Assembly (NCBI RefSeq): GCF_007991635.1
Contig: NZ_BJYS01000025.1
Coordinates: 55,768 to 119,767, forward strand
Source of the DNA: Adhaeribacter aerolatus
Lineage (GTDB): Bacteria; Bacteroidota; Bacteroidia; Cytophagales; Hymenobacteraceae
Length of the DNA: 64,000 nucleotides
Direction: 5' to 3'
The number at the start of each line of letters is the position of its first letter. The first letter of the stretch is position 1. Below, one piece after another: positions 9,927-19,107 of this stretch. The position numbers were made by a program, and so were the translations under genes. Under the pieces are notes generated by a model. It was not told the DNA's origin and did not search any database. It saw only the letters and a list, made by a program, of their open reading frames with translations.

Positions 9927-10973
9927 ATGAAACTTTCTGAATTCAGATTTGACCTGCCTGCTAATTTAATGGCCACTCACCCTCCTAAAATCCGCGACGA
10001 AGCGCGAATGATGGTGGTGCACCGGAGTACCGGTAAAATAGAACACAAAGTATTTAAGGATATCCTGGAATATTTTGACGACGGTGATGTAATGGTGATT
10101 AACGACACCAAAGTGTTTCCGGCCCGCTTGTACGGCAACAAAGAAAAAACCGGTGCTAAAATAGAAGTTTTTCTGCTGCGCGAACTAAACAAAGAAAACC
10201 ACCTGTGGGATGTGCTGGTTGACCCGGCGCGTAAAATACGGGTAGGCAATAAATTGTATTTCGGCGACAGCGACCTGGTAGCCGAAGTAATTGACAATAC
10301 TACCTCGCGCGGCCGTACCATTAAATTTCTGTACGATGGCTCCGACGAAGATTTTTATAAAACCATTAATGACCTCGGCGAAACGCCGCTACCTAAATAT
10401 TTAAAGCGGGCCGCTGAGCCCGAAGACCGGGATCGTTACCAAACCGTTTATGCCAAGCACGTAGGTGCGGTGGCGGCTCCAACCGCCGGTCTGCACTTTA
10501 CCCGCGAGGTGCTGAAGCGTCTGGAACTGAATGGCGTAGATGTGGTGCCGGTTACGCTGCACGTGGGCTTGGGTACTTTCCGGCCCGTAGACGTAGAAGA
10601 CCTGACGAAGCACAAGATGGACTCGGAGCACTTTATTATTCCAGAAGAAACCGCGCAGGTGGTAAACCGCGCCCTGGAAAATAAAAAGCGGGTTTGCGCG
10701 GTGGGTACTACCACCATGCGGGGTATGGAATCGTCGGTATCGGCCAATGCCCGCCTGAAACCTACCGAAGGCTGGACCGATAAATTTATTTTCCCGCCGC
10801 ACGATTTTAAAATCCCTAATTCTTTAATTACCAACTTCCACATGCCCGAATCGACGCTGTTGATGATGACCTGTGCATTTGGTGGTTACGACCTGATTAT
10901 GGATGCTTATAAAGTAGCGGTTAAAGAAAAATATAATTTCTTCAGCTACGGCGATGTGATGCTGATTCTTTAG
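9927..10973 (+). CDS. queA: tRNA preQ1(34) S-adenosylmethionine ribosyltransferase-isomerase
   Basis: The enzyme transfers and isomerises the ribosyl moiety of S-adenosylmethionine onto 7-aminomethyl-7-deazaguanine at tRNA position 34, giving epoxyqueuosine. The 348-residue length and the landmarks are typical: N-terminal [19 protein letters not shown], the block [35 protein letters not shown] in the middle, [12 protein letters not shown], and the C-terminal [13 protein letters not shown]. It is cytoplasmic. The gene is monocistronic: it is divergent from the ABC permease gene and is followed by a strong terminator. Confidence 0.97.
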   Translation: MKLSEFRFDLPANLMATHPPKIRDEARMMVVHRSTGKIEHKVFKDILEYFDDGDVMVINDTKVFPARLYGNKEKTGAKIEVFLLRELNKENHLWDVLVDPARKIRVGNKLYFGDSDLVAEVIDNTTSRGRTIKFLYDGSDEDFYKTINDLGETPLPKYLKRAAEPEDRDRYQTVYAKHVGAVAAPTAGLHFTREVLKRLELNGVDVVPVTLHVGLGTFRPVDVEDLTKHKMDSEHFIIPEETAQVVNRALENKKRVCAVGTTTMRGMESSVSANARLKPTEGWTDKFIFPPHDFKIPNSLITNFHMPESTLLMMTCAFGGYDLIMDAYKVAVKEKYNFFSYGDVMLIL

Positions 10974-11063
10974 TTTCTGGACGTTAGTAGCAGGAATTTG
11001 GTAGCAGATAAGAATAATTTTTACCTAACTGCTAAGCTTACTGTCCAGAATAATATTTAAACA

Positions 11064-11104
11064 AAAACCCGTTTGGCAATAATGCCGGGCGGGTTTTGTT
11101 TTTA
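11064..11104 (+). terminator. Rho-independent terminator after queA
   Basis: The outer arms AAAACCCG and CGGGTTTT enclose a small inner GGCA/TGCC stem, followed by a T-rich tract (TTTTGTTTTT). It lies 90 bp after the queA stop. Confidence 0.8.
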
Positions 11105-11184
11105 CATTTGTAAGCAAATTAACGCGTGCGGTTATTGAATGAGGTGATTTTACACAAATATTAAAAAGGGAGGCAGATTAATCT

Positions 11185-11251
11185 AACGCTGTCATTCAGG
11201 AGGAAACTTGTTAGCAGATCACAAACAAGTTTCCTCCTGAATGACAGCGTT
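11185..11251. repeat. Large intergenic palindrome, 28-bp perfect arms
   Basis: Arms 11185-11212 and 11224-11251 are perfectly complementary over 28 bp around an 11-nt spacer, and pairing resumes for five more bases after a one-base bulge. There is no T-tract, so it is not a simple terminator. The arm text (GTCATTCAGGAGGAAACTT) resembles the GTCATTCCGAAGGAATCTTC type of intergenic element also seen imperfectly at 32200-32300. Confidence 0.85.
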
Positions 11252-11450
11252 GAGATTCTTAGGCTTATCTCATGTTTACAAGGAAAGATTGGGTAACATC
11301 AGTTAAAATAAGTAACGTGACAAGTCAAATTATATGTTTCAACCTATACAGAAAACGTCCTCTAAAAATAGAAGGGCAGTAAATTTATAGGTAAGATGCT
11401 GATATAAATATTTTTATCCTTTCATTTATGAGTGTAGCAAACTCTAAAAT

Positions 11451-12149
11451 ATGGCAGTAGTTCTTCCGGAGGCAGCAATTATAGTGGCGGGTGGTTCGGG
11501 TACGCGCATGCAAAGCCAGGTGCCCAAGCAGTTTATTGCCATTGGCGGCCAACCCATTCTCATGCATACCATCCGGCGCTTTTACGAGTATAATCCGGCC
11601 TTGCAGTTAGTAGTAGTGCTGCCCCAAAACCAAATTGCCAAATGGCAGACGCTGTGTTTTACCCACGTGTTCGAGATTAAGCACGCAGTAGTAGCTGGCG
11701 GCATTACCCGCTTCGGTTCCGTTAAGAATGGTTTAGCCGCTATTACCGCGCCTGATGGCGTCGTAGCCGTGCACGACGGCGTGCGTCCGTTTGTGCCGGT
11801 AGCTGTCATTCGTGAGGCGTTTGCCGTAGCCGCCGAGAAAGGCAACGCAGTGGTAGCCGTGCCCTTAAAAGAATCTATCCGGCAAATATTCAAAACCAAA
11901 AATAAAGCTTTAGACCGCAGCCAATACCAGTTGGTGCAAACGCCCCAGTGTTTCCGGTTGCCCTTGCTCCGCCGCGCCTACGCCTTACCCGAAGAACCCA
12001 CCTTCACCGATGATGCTTCGGTGGTAGAACGCTTTGGTCAGAAAATTAACCTGGTAACCGGTAGTTACGAAAATATTAAAATAACTACCCCCGAAGATTT
12101 ATTATGGGCCGAAGTTTTCTTAAAAGCAACGAAGACTAAAGATTCCTGA
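11451..12149 (+). CDS. ispD: 2-C-methyl-D-erythritol 4-phosphate cytidylyltransferase
   Basis: The enzyme couples CTP to methylerythritol phosphate in the non-mevalonate isoprenoid pathway. The 232-residue protein shows the nucleotide-binding loop AAIIVAGGSGTRMQSQVPKQF at the N-terminus, HDGVRPFV near residue 105, VPLKESIRQI and the TPQCF motif, then TFTDDASVVE. Length and motif order match IspD. No ispF, which is fused or adjacent in some bacteria, is present here. The gene is isolated, with repeat-rich intergenic DNA on both sides. Confidence 0.95.
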   Translation: MAVVLPEAAIIVAGGSGTRMQSQVPKQFIAIGGQPILMHTIRRFYEYNPALQLVVVLPQNQIAKWQTLCFTHVFEIKHAVVAGGITRFGSVKNGLAAITAPDGVVAVHDGVRPFVPVAVIREAFAVAAEKGNAVVAVPLKESIRQIFKTKNKALDRSQYQLVQTPQCFRLPLLRRAYALPEEPTFTDDASVVERFGQKINLVTGSYENIKITTPEDLLWAEVFLKATKTKDS

Positions 12150-12567
12150 CAATGTAGGAAAGTCAATAAGGTCGGCTTTATCTTCGTCTGATACCAAATT
12201 GCATAGGGAGGCTTGTGTTGGATAAAAAAAACTGTTTATGCACACACGAACTTTTATTATTGCGCTCCTCCTTTGGTTTGTGAGGACACCAACCAAGGAG
12301 CGGGTGGAAATTAACCCTTCCGCCCTCCGGGCACCTTCCCTAAATTAGGGAAGGAGTTTCCAGAGAGCCCAGGCTAATCGAACTTTTCGCTGCTTATTCA
12401 AATTAGAATTTAAAGGCTAGCATCCGCTATGGCTTACCTTTCCAGATAAACGCTGGCTACTGGGACTCACCTCCTTGGATAAGGAGGGGTAGGGGTGGTT
12501 TGATATTATCACCAGAAAAATAAACTAACCTTAAGAAAGAACGACCGCGACTACAGGCAAACTACAT

Positions 12568-12742
12568 CAGTTTGGGCGATGAGGGCCTTCTGGAAGATGC
12601 TCTTCTGGGTTTCCGGTGCGCAGCATTGCGAGGTACGAGCAAAGGGAAGATGGGCAGCCCGAATGACCAAACGGGTCCCACCGGGCAGGAGGCAACTTAG
12701 GTAATGGCTAACAATTAGCGCCTGGACATTGAAAGATATAAT
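12568..12742 (+). repeat. Dispersed repeat, copy A
   Basis: This stretch aligns with 38851-39000 in the same orientation. Both begin CAGTTTGGGCGATGAGGG, continue with CTGGAAGA, CTCTTCTGG and TTTCCGGTG, then share ACAAACGGGT- or CCAAACGGGT-type text, ACTTAGG, and end ATTGAAAGAT. Copy A is about 25 nt longer. The similarity may reach upstream to an ACCGCGA near 12544. Reading frames are interrupted by a stop in this copy. Its nature (structured RNA, decayed mobile element or gene relic) is not known. Confidence 0.8.
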
Positions 12743-12890
12743 CCTTCAAAAGGTAAACTAATGATAAACCAGAGAAAAATAATTAAGCCTACTTGCAGGT
12801 TATAAGACGCAGTAAGGGCGAACGTAGTAGCGTTTTCGTGTGCTTAACTATAAAAGTACTCGTGGAAAGTCTCCAAAATCAATATAAAAC

Positions 12891-12922
12891 AAAAAAGGGA
12901 AGCTGTTAAAGCTTCCCTTTTC
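12891..12922 (-). terminator. Terminator of the rplU-rpmA operon
   Basis: Twelve-base arms AAAAGGGAAGCT and AGCTTCCCTTTT enclose a 5-nt loop. Read on the minus strand, the stem is followed by a run of T. It lies 22 bp beyond the rpmA stop. Confidence 0.88.
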
Positions 12923-12943
12923 TATATCTGATTAAAAACAGAA

Positions 12944-13216
12944 TTACGCTTCAGCTGGAGCCTCAACAGGCAGCACAGATACGTAAGAACGGTTTTTAGC
13001 ACCTTTTTTAAATTCAACAACGCCATCAGCTAAGGCAAATAAAGTATGGTCTTTTCCTAAACCTACATTTTTGCCAGGGTGGTGTGCGGTACCCCGCTGA
13101 CGAACAATAATATTACCAGCAATGATGGCCTGGCCACCATAAATTTTTACACCCAGTCGTTTGCTATGCGATTCACGACCGTTGTTCGAACTACCTGCTC
13201 CTTTTTTGTGTGCCAT
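12944..13216 (-). CDS. rpmA: Large ribosomal subunit protein bL27
   Basis: The 90-residue ribosomal protein begins [24 protein letters not shown], the hallmark of bL27, whose N-terminal tail reaches the peptidyl-transferase centre. The conserved [10 protein letters not shown] and [16 protein letters not shown] blocks follow. There is no N-terminal cleavable extension of the Firmicutes kind. It is the second gene of the usual rplU-rpmA pair, 12 bp after rplU, and ends at a strong terminator. Confidence 0.98.
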   Translation of the reverse strand: MAHKKGAGSSNNGRESHSKRLGVKIYGGQAIIAGNIIVRQRGTAHHPGKNVGLGKDHTLFALADGVVEFKKGAKNRSYVSVLPVEAPAEA

Positions 13217-13228
13217 CTCTTTATAAAA

Positions 13229-13540
13229 TTAAAACGGTAAAGCGTCAATTAATACTTTGGTAAATTGTTGGCGGTGACCATTTTTCTTTTTGTAACCTTT
13301 GCGACGTTTCTTTTTGAAAACGATCACTTTGTCACCTTTTACATGGCCAAGTATTTTACCGGTTACTTTAAAGTTATCAACAAGCGGAGCGCCTACAGTT
13401 ACCGTTCCGTTGTTGTCGGTTAATAATACATTGGCGAACTCTACGGCGTCACCTTCATTGCCGGAAAGCTTATTGGTATAGACGAATTTACCGCCTTCTA
13501 CCTTGGTCTGACGACCAGCGATGTCTACGATTGCGTACAT
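13229..13540 (-). CDS. rplU: Large ribosomal subunit protein bL21
   Basis: The 103-residue protein starts MYAIVDIAGRQTKVEGGKF and has the lysine/arginine-rich KKKRRKGYKKKNGHRQQFT segment typical of bL21, which binds 23S rRNA. It is first in the rplU-rpmA operon, and a good Bacteroidota-type promoter lies about 35 bp upstream. Confidence 0.98.
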   Translation of the reverse strand: MYAIVDIAGRQTKVEGGKFVYTNKLSGNEGDAVEFANVLLTDNNGTVTVGAPLVDNFKVTGKILGHVKGDKVIVFKKKRRKGYKKKNGHRQQFTKVLIDALPF

Positions 13541-13572
13541 GTTGCTTTCTTTTTGTTTTGATAATTAGGGTG

Positions 13573-13604
13573 CAAAATTAACAGGAATTTCAGAAAGGGC
13601 CAAA
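13573..13604 (-). promoter_or_regulatory. Predicted housekeeping promoter of rplU-rpmA
   Basis: On the minus strand, TTTG (13604-13601) is separated by 20 nt from TAATTTTG (13580-13573). This matches the Bacteroidota sigma-ABfr consensus TTTG...TAnnTTTG. Transcription would start about 25 nt before the rplU ATG. Confidence 0.7.
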
Positions 13605-13661
13605 CAACCAGTAGTTTATTTTGTTAGAAACGGAAATATAGCCCAACTTATATGTGCGGTT

Positions 13662-13747
13662 TGGGGATAACTAAGTGACTGTTACGGATAAACTTGTGGA
13701 TAAATACTTACTTAATCAACATTAACCGCTGTATAACTTGTGGAGAA
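13662..13747 (-). promoter_or_regulatory. Cluster of DnaA-box-like sites upstream of nrdB
   Basis: On the minus strand there is one perfect DnaA box TTATCCACA (13695-13703). Three near matches share its orientation: TTATCCCCA (13662-13670), TTATCCGTA (13683-13691) and TTCTCCACA (13739-13747). The perfect and last sites sit in a 16-nt direct repeat, AACTTGTGGATAAATA / AACTTGTGGAGAAATA, with a 44-bp period. DnaA controls nrdAB in Escherichia coli through such boxes, so a similar role is plausible; a replication-origin role cannot be excluded. Confidence 0.65.
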
Positions 13748-13787
13748 ATAAACCTTTTTTAGGGCGGTATAAAAAGGGGTTGTTCCG

Positions 13788-13795
13788 TATATTTG
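13788..13795 (+). promoter_or_regulatory. Predicted -7 element of the nrdB promoter
   Basis: TATATTTG matches the Bacteroidota -7 consensus TAnnTTTG. No convincing TTTG stands at the -33 spacing, which would suit an activator-dependent promoter. The start would fall near 13802, leaving a leader of about 120 nt, with the DnaA-box cluster ending some 40 bp upstream of the element. Confidence 0.45.
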
Positions 13796-13925
13796 ACTCA
13801 ACGATTCGCTTAAATACCCCCGGTATATCCCGGAATATTTAATACAATACAGAGGTAATTAGAAGTGAATCAAAGGGTTAAATATTAATCTTTCTAAAAT
13901 TAACTGATAAATTAAAGAGCAAAGC

Positions 13926-14885
13926 ATGGAGCCAATCTTAGAAGAAAACCCGAATAGGTTCGTCCTGTTCCCGATTCAGCACGACAATGTGTGGCAGATG
14001 TATAAAAAGGCGGAAGCAAGTTTCTGGACGGCCGAAGAGATTGATCTTTCGCAGGACCAGAAAGACTGGGAACGCCTGAACGACGGTGAGAGACATTTTA
14101 TCTCGCACGTGTTAGCTTTCTTTGCCGCATCGGATGGTATTGTAAACGAGAACCTGGCCATTAATTTCATGCAGGAGGTTCAGATTCCGGAAGCCCGTTG
14201 TTTTTACGGGTTCCAGATTATGATGGAAAATATTCACTCCGAAACCTACTCTTTATTAATAGATACTTATATAAAAGATCCGGTAGAAAAAGACCGCCTC
14301 TTTAACGCGCTCGAAACGGTGGATTGCGTGAAGAAAAAAGGCGAGTGGGCGTTGAAGTGGATTAACTCCGAAAACTTTACCGAGCGCCTTATTGCCTTTG
14401 CCGCCGTAGAAGGTATTTTCTTTTCCGGTTCTTTCTGCTCTATTTTCTGGCTGAAGAAGCGCGGATTAATGCCTGGCTTAACTTTCTCGAACGAATTGAT
14501 TTCCAGGGACGAAGGATTGCACTGCGATTTTGCCTGTTTGCTGTACTCGATGCTGCAAAACAAGTTAACAGAAGAGCGCGTACAAACCATTATCCGCGAC
14601 GCTGTTAGCATTGAGCAGGAATTTGTAACCGATGCGTTGCCCGTTGACCTGATAGGTATGAATGCCAAATTAATGAGCCAATATATCGAGTTTGTAGCGG
14701 ATCGCCTCCTCGTAGCCTTGGGCTGCTCTAAAATCTACAATGCTACTAATCCATTCGATTTTATGGAAATGATCTCGCTGCAAGGTAAGACCAATTTCTT
14801 TGAGAAGCGTGTGGGCGAGTACCAGAAAGCGGGCGTTATGAGTGACCGGACGGATAACATGTTCTCGCTCGACGAGGACTTTTAA
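13926..14885 (+). CDS. nrdB: Class Ia ribonucleotide reductase, beta subunit
   Basis: The radical-generating subunit reduces ribonucleotides to deoxyribonucleotides together with NrdA. All diiron ligands can be assigned: Asp40 (EEID), Glu101 and His104 (ENIHSETY), Glu162 (AVEGIFF), Glu196 and His199 (RDEGLH). Tyr108, four residues after His104, is the expected radical tyrosine, so this looks like a tyrosyl-radical enzyme rather than a tyrosine-less subclass. The C-terminal tail NMFSLDEDF should dock into NrdA. At 319 residues it is on the short side of the family. nrdA follows after 187 bp, so the pair probably forms one transcription unit. Confidence 0.96.
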   Translation: MEPILEENPNRFVLFPIQHDNVWQMYKKAEASFWTAEEIDLSQDQKDWERLNDGERHFISHVLAFFAASDGIVNENLAINFMQEVQIPEARCFYGFQIMMENIHSETYSLLIDTYIKDPVEKDRLFNALETVDCVKKKGEWALKWINSENFTERLIAFAAVEGIFFSGSFCSIFWLKKRGLMPGLTFSNELISRDEGLHCDFACLLYSMLQNKLTEERVQTIIRDAVSIEQEFVTDALPVDLIGMNAKLMSQYIEFVADRLLVALGCSKIYNATNPFDFMEMISLQGKTNFFEKRVGEYQKAGVMSDRTDNMFSLDEDF

Positions 14886-15072
14886 CCTAACCTTTGAAAG
14901 ATGAGGAACCTGAAAAAAAGAAATTTAAACCTTCTGCCCCTTTCAGGTTCCCCCGTCTACTTTCATCTACCACAATATTTATCTATCAATGTACTGTTAC
15001 ACCGGTTTTTGCCGGGTGCAGGGAATGTTTTGCTTTGCCTGTTCCACAACCTTTTAATTCCTCTATTTGCCT

Positions 15073-17460
15073 ATGTTAGTTATAAAAAGAGACGGCCGAC
15101 GCGAATCGGTTAAATTTGATAAAATTACCGCCCGGATAGAAAAGTTGTGCTACGGGCTGCACATGGATTTTGTGAGTCCGATTGAGGTGGCCAAAAAGGT
15201 GATTGATGGTATTTACGATGGCGTAACCACCGTAGAACTCGATAACCTGGCTGCGGAAATTGCCGCATCCATGACTACCAAACACCCGGATTACGCCATT
15301 CTGGCCGCCCGGATTGCCATTTCTAACCTGCACAAAGTAACGGCTAAGTCGTTTAGCAGCACCATGAAACGGCTGTATACCTACGAAGACCCAAAAACTG
15401 GCGAAAACGCCTCTTTGCTGGCCAAAGATGTGTACGAGGTAATACGTAAACACGCCGCTTTGCTCGATTCCAGCATTATTTACGACCGCGACTACAACTA
15501 CGATTATTTTGGTTATAAAACTTTGGAGCGCTCTTATTTGCTGCGCCTCGATGGTAAAATTGTAGAGCGTCCGCAGCACATGCTCATGCGGGTAGCCATT
15601 GGCATTCATAAAAACGACATTGAGCAGGCCATCGAAACCTACAATTTAATGTCGGAGAAATGGTTTACGCACGCTACGCCTACTTTATTTAACGCCGGCT
15701 CGCCCAAGCCGCAGTTATCGAGCTGCTTTCTGCTGACCATGAAAGACGACAGCATTGCCGGTATTTACGATACGCTTAAAAACTGTGCGCTTATTTCGCA
15801 GAGTGCCGGCGGTATTGGCTTAAGCATCCACGGCGTACGCGCAACGGGTTCTTATATTAAAGGTACCAACGGTACTTCTAACGGTTTGGTGCCGATGCTG
15901 AAAGTGTTTAACGACACGGCCCGCTACGTAGACCAGGGCGGCGGTAAACGCAAAGGTGCTTTTGCTATTTATTTAGAGCCGTGGCACGCCGATATTTTCG
16001 AATTCCTGGATTTGCGAAAGAACCACGGGAAAGAAGAAATGCGCGCCCGGGATTTATTCTTCGCCCTCTGGACGCCGGATTTGTTTATGAAGCGCGTAGA
16101 AGAAAACGGCGACTGGAGCCTTTTCTGCCCGAACGAAGCGCCTGGTTTAGACGAGTGCTGGGGCAAAGAGTTTGAAATGCTCTACGCCAAATACGAACGC
16201 GAAGGCCGTGCCCGCAAAACCATAAAAGCGCAGGAACTGTGGTTTGCCATTCTGGAAGCCCAGACCGAAACCGGTACGCCGTACATGCTGTTTAAAGACC
16301 ACGCCAACAGCAAGTCTAACCAGCAGAATTTAGGTACCATTAAGTCTAGTAACTTGTGTACCGAAATCATGGAGTATACGTCCGCCGACGAAATTGCGGT
16401 TTGTAACCTGGCCTCGCTGGCGTTGCCGCGTTACGTAACCGGCGAAGGCGACCACAAGCGTTTCGACCACCAGAAATTGTATGACGTAACCTACCAGGTA
16501 ACCAAAAACCTGAACAAGGTTATCGATATAAATTATTACCCGGTACCGGAAGCCAAAAAATCAAATATGCGCCACCGGCCAATTGGTTTAGGTATTCAAG
16601 GTTTAGCCGATACGTTTATTCACTTGCGCATGCCATTCGAAAGCGAAGAGGCGCAGCAACTGAACAAAGAAATATTCGAAACCATTTATTTCGCGGCCAT
16701 GACGGCTTCGAAAGATTTAGCGAAAAAAGACGGCCCGTACGCGACCTTCGAAGGTTCGCCGCTGAGCCGGGGTATTTTCCAGTTCGATATGTGGGGTGTA
16801 AAACCCGAGTCGGGCCGTTGGGATTGGGAAGCTCTGCGCAACGAGGTAGTAGAACACGGCGTGCGGAACTCTTTATTAGTAGCGCCAATGCCAACCGCTT
16901 CTACCGCGCAAATATTGGGTAACAACGAAAGCTTCGAGCCTTATACTTCTAATATTTATGTGCGACGCGTACTGAGCGGCGAGTTTATGGTGGTTAACAA
17001 GCATTTGCTGAAAGACCTGATTAAACTCGGCATCTGGAACGATAACCTGAAAAATCAGATTATTGCGGCCAACGGTTCGGTACAAAATATCCCAAATATT
17101 CCGCAGAATATTAAAGACCTGTACAAAACCGTATGGGAAATTAAGCAGAAAACCATTATCGATATGAGTGCCGACCGCGGCGCGTACATTTGCCAGAGCC
17201 AGAGCCTGAACCTGCACGTGCAGAACCCGAACTTCGGTAAACTCACCTCGATGCACTTCCACGCCTGGAAACGCGGCCTGAAAACCGGTATGTACTACCT
17301 CCGTACCAAAGCCGCCGTGGATGCCATCAAGTTTACGGTGGAAAAACAAGCCGCCGAAACGCTTCAGCCGGTCTACAACAACAGCAGCGTCGACCAAAAC
17401 AAAAGCGACATGGCCTGCTCCCTGGATAACCCGGATGCATGCGAGGCTTGTGGTAGTTAA
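15073..17460 (+). CDS. nrdA: Class Ia ribonucleotide reductase, alpha subunit
   Basis: The catalytic subunit has 795 residues from ATG 15073; an in-frame TTG two codons earlier is unlikely. An ATP-cone ([24 protein letters not shown], residues 1 to about 90) provides allosteric activity control by ATP/dATP. The active-site cysteines are in [15 protein letters not shown] (the thiyl-radical position with its neighbouring Asn and Glu) and [12 protein letters not shown]. The flexible C-terminal CEACGS supplies the CxxC pair reduced by thioredoxin or glutaredoxin. The motif [21 protein letters not shown] is also conserved. It is cytoplasmic. The AT-rich cassette begins within 160 bp downstream. 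Confidence 0.97.
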   Translation: MLVIKRDGRRESVKFDKITARIEKLCYGLHMDFVSPIEVAKKVIDGIYDGVTTVELDNLAAEIAASMTTKHPDYAILAARIAISNLHKVTAKSFSSTMKRLYTYEDPKTGENASLLAKDVYEVIRKHAALLDSSIIYDRDYNYDYFGYKTLERSYLLRLDGKIVERPQHMLMRVAIGIHKNDIEQAIETYNLMSEKWFTHATPTLFNAGSPKPQLSSCFLLTMKDDSIAGIYDTLKNCALISQSAGGIGLSIHGVRATGSYIKGTNGTSNGLVPMLKVFNDTARYVDQGGGKRKGAFAIYLEPWHADIFEFLDLRKNHGKEEMRARDLFFALWTPDLFMKRVEENGDWSLFCPNEAPGLDECWGKEFEMLYAKYEREGRARKTIKAQELWFAILEAQTETGTPYMLFKDHANSKSNQQNLGTIKSSNLCTEIMEYTSADEIAVCNLASLALPRYVTGEGDHKRFDHQKLYDVTYQVTKNLNKVIDINYYPVPEAKKSNMRHRPIGLGIQGLADTFIHLRMPFESEEAQQLNKEIFETIYFAAMTASKDLAKKDGPYATFEGSPLSRGIFQFDMWGVKPESGRWDWEALRNEVVEHGVRNSLLVAPMPTASTAQILGNNESFEPYTSNIYVRRVLSGEFMVVNKHLLKDLIKLGIWNDNLKNQIIAANGSVQNIPNIPQNIKDLYKTVWEIKQKTIIDMSADRGAYICQSQSLNLHVQNPNFGKLTSMHFHAWKRGLKTGMYYLRTKAAVDAIKFTVEKQAAETLQPVYNNSSVDQNKSDMACSLDNPDACEACGS

Positions 17461-17579
17461 CTTGTTACTCTGAGTAAATAGAAGCTAAGGTCATGTGAAT
17501 CAATGGTATATGATAAGTTGTTTGTCCATGTTGATAAAAATAATTAAACTATGGATAAACAACTTATCACTATTCTCGT

Positions 17580-17587
17580 TAGATTTG
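17580..17587 (+). promoter_or_regulatory. Predicted -7 element for the AT-rich cassette
   Basis: TAGATTTG matches TAnnTTTG, but a -33 TTTG is not evident. A start near 17594 would leave a 24-nt leader before ATG 17618, which favours that ATG over the upstream in-frame codon at 17495. Confidence 0.4.
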
Positions 17588-17617
17588 AAAGGAATAATTC
17601 CCCCAAAATCTACTGCC

Positions 17618-17923
17618 ATGTACTACTCACATACCATAGAAGATAACAAAATTGGTTTATTTACTTCTTTTGTTAAATCTTTGATTGAAGGAAGACAAGA
17701 GTATAAGCCAGTTGTGAATAATGTAATAGAAGAAGCGCATGCTTTAGCCTTAGGTAATAAGACCCTATTTAATATAGACAGAGATAGCTATCCTATAGTT
17801 GTACTACTTGAGGAAAATGATCCTGACTTTTTTAAGACTGTTGATTCAAATAAGGCTGATGAAGGTGTATACCAAAAAGTTTTAAATATTCTCACGGAGC
17901 AGAAAAGTATCAGTTATTATTAA
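17618..17923 (+). CDS. Unknown small protein, first gene of AT-rich cassette
   Basis: I do not recognise this 101-residue protein. It is acidic overall, with no signal peptide or membrane segment, and has a helical N-terminal half (IGLFTSFVKSLIEGRQEYKPVVNNVIEEAHALA). A possible beta strand (YPIVVLLEEND) and a helical tail follow. The frame is open back to 17495, but the extra 41 residues lack coding character. The stop codon shares its last base with the ATG of the next gene (TAATG), so translational coupling is likely. Codon use is much more AT-rich than in nrdA. It could be an accessory or regulator of the two genes that follow; nothing in the sequence proves this. Confidence 0.65.
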   Translation: MYYSHTIEDNKIGLFTSFVKSLIEGRQEYKPVVNNVIEEAHALALGNKTLFNIDRDSYPIVVLLEENDPDFFKTVDSNKADEGVYQKVLNILTEQKSISYY

Positions 17924-19107
17924 TGGATGTAAAACTATTAGAACTAAATTTTGCTCAACTATCAAGAGCGTGGAATAAATCTAAATTTAATAATTATTCA
18001 GATAATCGGAAGCAAGCTTATAGAGATAGGCTTGCTTCTTTATTTAATAAATTACAAGCTGAAGACTTCTCGAATTTAAGTCCTACACAGGTTAAAGATA
18101 GGTCCTACATAATTGATTTCTTTTTTACAAGCCTTCAATTTCTGGATAGTAGTACATTGAATCTTATTCCTTTTGAAATAGTGGAATGCTTAGGTGAATC
18201 ATTGAAAGAATGGATTGACCCTCATCAAGATTTTATTATTGTAACTTCTCTTGTCAATGAACCTTTGGGGTTTAGCTTTAATCCGAATCTTGCTTTTAAC
18301 AACTTCTTATATACTAACATAAAGACTGTATATAATGAAGAGTTTCCTCAAAGGCTAATTCAAATAACTCTACCCAGATTCTTAGTTCGTGATTATTTAG
18401 CTAATGTAGTACTTTATCATGAATTAGGTCATTTTATAGATGTTAAGTATAATATAGCTTCTGCTATTCATAACTACTTATGTAACCATTATTTTAATAA
18501 TGCTCTTAATCCACAAGATAAAGCAGATGTTCAAAAGTACTTTCCTTATATAGAAAATTATCGAACATACTTCTTGCAAAAGCAGTTGCCTCCAACAATT
18601 TTTTATCATTTAAGAGAGTATTTTAGTGATATTTTCGCTAGCCAGTATATTGGAGAATGTTCAAACTATTATCTAGATTACATAACGAAGAAACAGGCTC
18701 AACATGGGGAGGAACATCCCTCTACAATTAATAGAGTAGATATAGTAAATAAATTCTTAAAATCAGACACATCAAGCTATACTTTAAATTTGATTCTAAG
18801 TGCTACTCAACAAATAACCAATAGGGATTTAAGTATTAGGTACAGCAGGATAACAAATAATGAGTTCTATAATTTACTTCCTTGTGTAATTTCAAATGAG
18901 CAACAATTGCATAGTCTATTTATATTAGGTTGGGAAACTTGGTTAGATGATTGGAATAAGATTAGTGCTATTAATAATATGCAATTCCAAATTGATGCAA
19001 ATCAGGTTTACAATATAATAAACAATCTAATAGAGAAATCTATAAATAGTTTTATAGTTACAAAAAGTTGGGAGAAAGCTAATGCTATTGCTGAAGAATC
19101 AAATTAA
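17923..19107 (+). CDS. HExxH zinc-metalloprotease-like protein
   Basis: This 394-residue protein has a clear gluzincin-type site: His166-Glu167-Leu-Gly-His170 (YHELGHFID), with Glu232 of REYFSDIFAS as probable third zinc ligand and Asp236 three residues further, like the ExxAD-type motif of M48/M78 peptidases. The N-terminal 160 residues and C-terminal 150 residues match no family I know. There is no signal peptide or convincing membrane helix, so it should be cytoplasmic. The gene overlaps both neighbours (1 bp before, 26 bp after), showing a tight operon with the dCTP-deaminase-like gene. It is strongly AT-rich. Protease activity is inferred from the motif alone. Confidence 0.75.
   Translation: MDVKLLELNFAQLSRAWNKSKFNNYSDNRKQAYRDRLASLFNKLQAEDFSNLSPTQVKDRSYIIDFFFTSLQFLDSSTLNLIPFEIVECLGESLKEWIDPHQDFIIVTSLVNEPLGFSFNPNLAFNNFLYTNIKTVYNEEFPQRLIQITLPRFLVRDYLANVVLYHELGHFIDVKYNIASAIHNYLCNHYFNNALNPQDKADVQKYFPYIENYRTYFLQKQLPPTIFYHLREYFSDIFASQYIGECSNYYLDYITKKQAQHGEEHPSTINRVDIVNKFLKSDTSSYTLNLILSATQQITNRDLSIRYSRITNNEFYNLLPCVISNEQQLHSLFILGWETWLDDWNKISAINNMQFQIDANQVYNIINNLIEKSINSFIVTKSWEKANAIAEESN

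Larger units (their letters stand above)
12150..12943. other. Repeat-rich intergenic region
   Basis: About 800 bp without a credible gene. It holds a palindrome CCTTCCCTAA/TTAGGGAAGG (12334-12354) and a second hairpin CCTCCTT/AAGGAGG (12472-12489). One member of a dispersed repeat pair (12568-12742) and the rpmA terminator at the end are also here. The two hairpins carry CCAAGGAG-type sequence in opposite orientation and may be ends of a decayed non-autonomous element. Confidence 0.6.

Noticed and set aside
13541..13925. Calling the DnaA-box region oriC outright
   Set aside because: The boxes alone cannot separate an origin from nrd regulation; GC skew of the chromosome would be needed.
14886..15113. 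Two short frames between nrdB and nrdA
   Set aside because: They overlap the nrdA start and have no coding character; the region is a plain 187-bp spacer.
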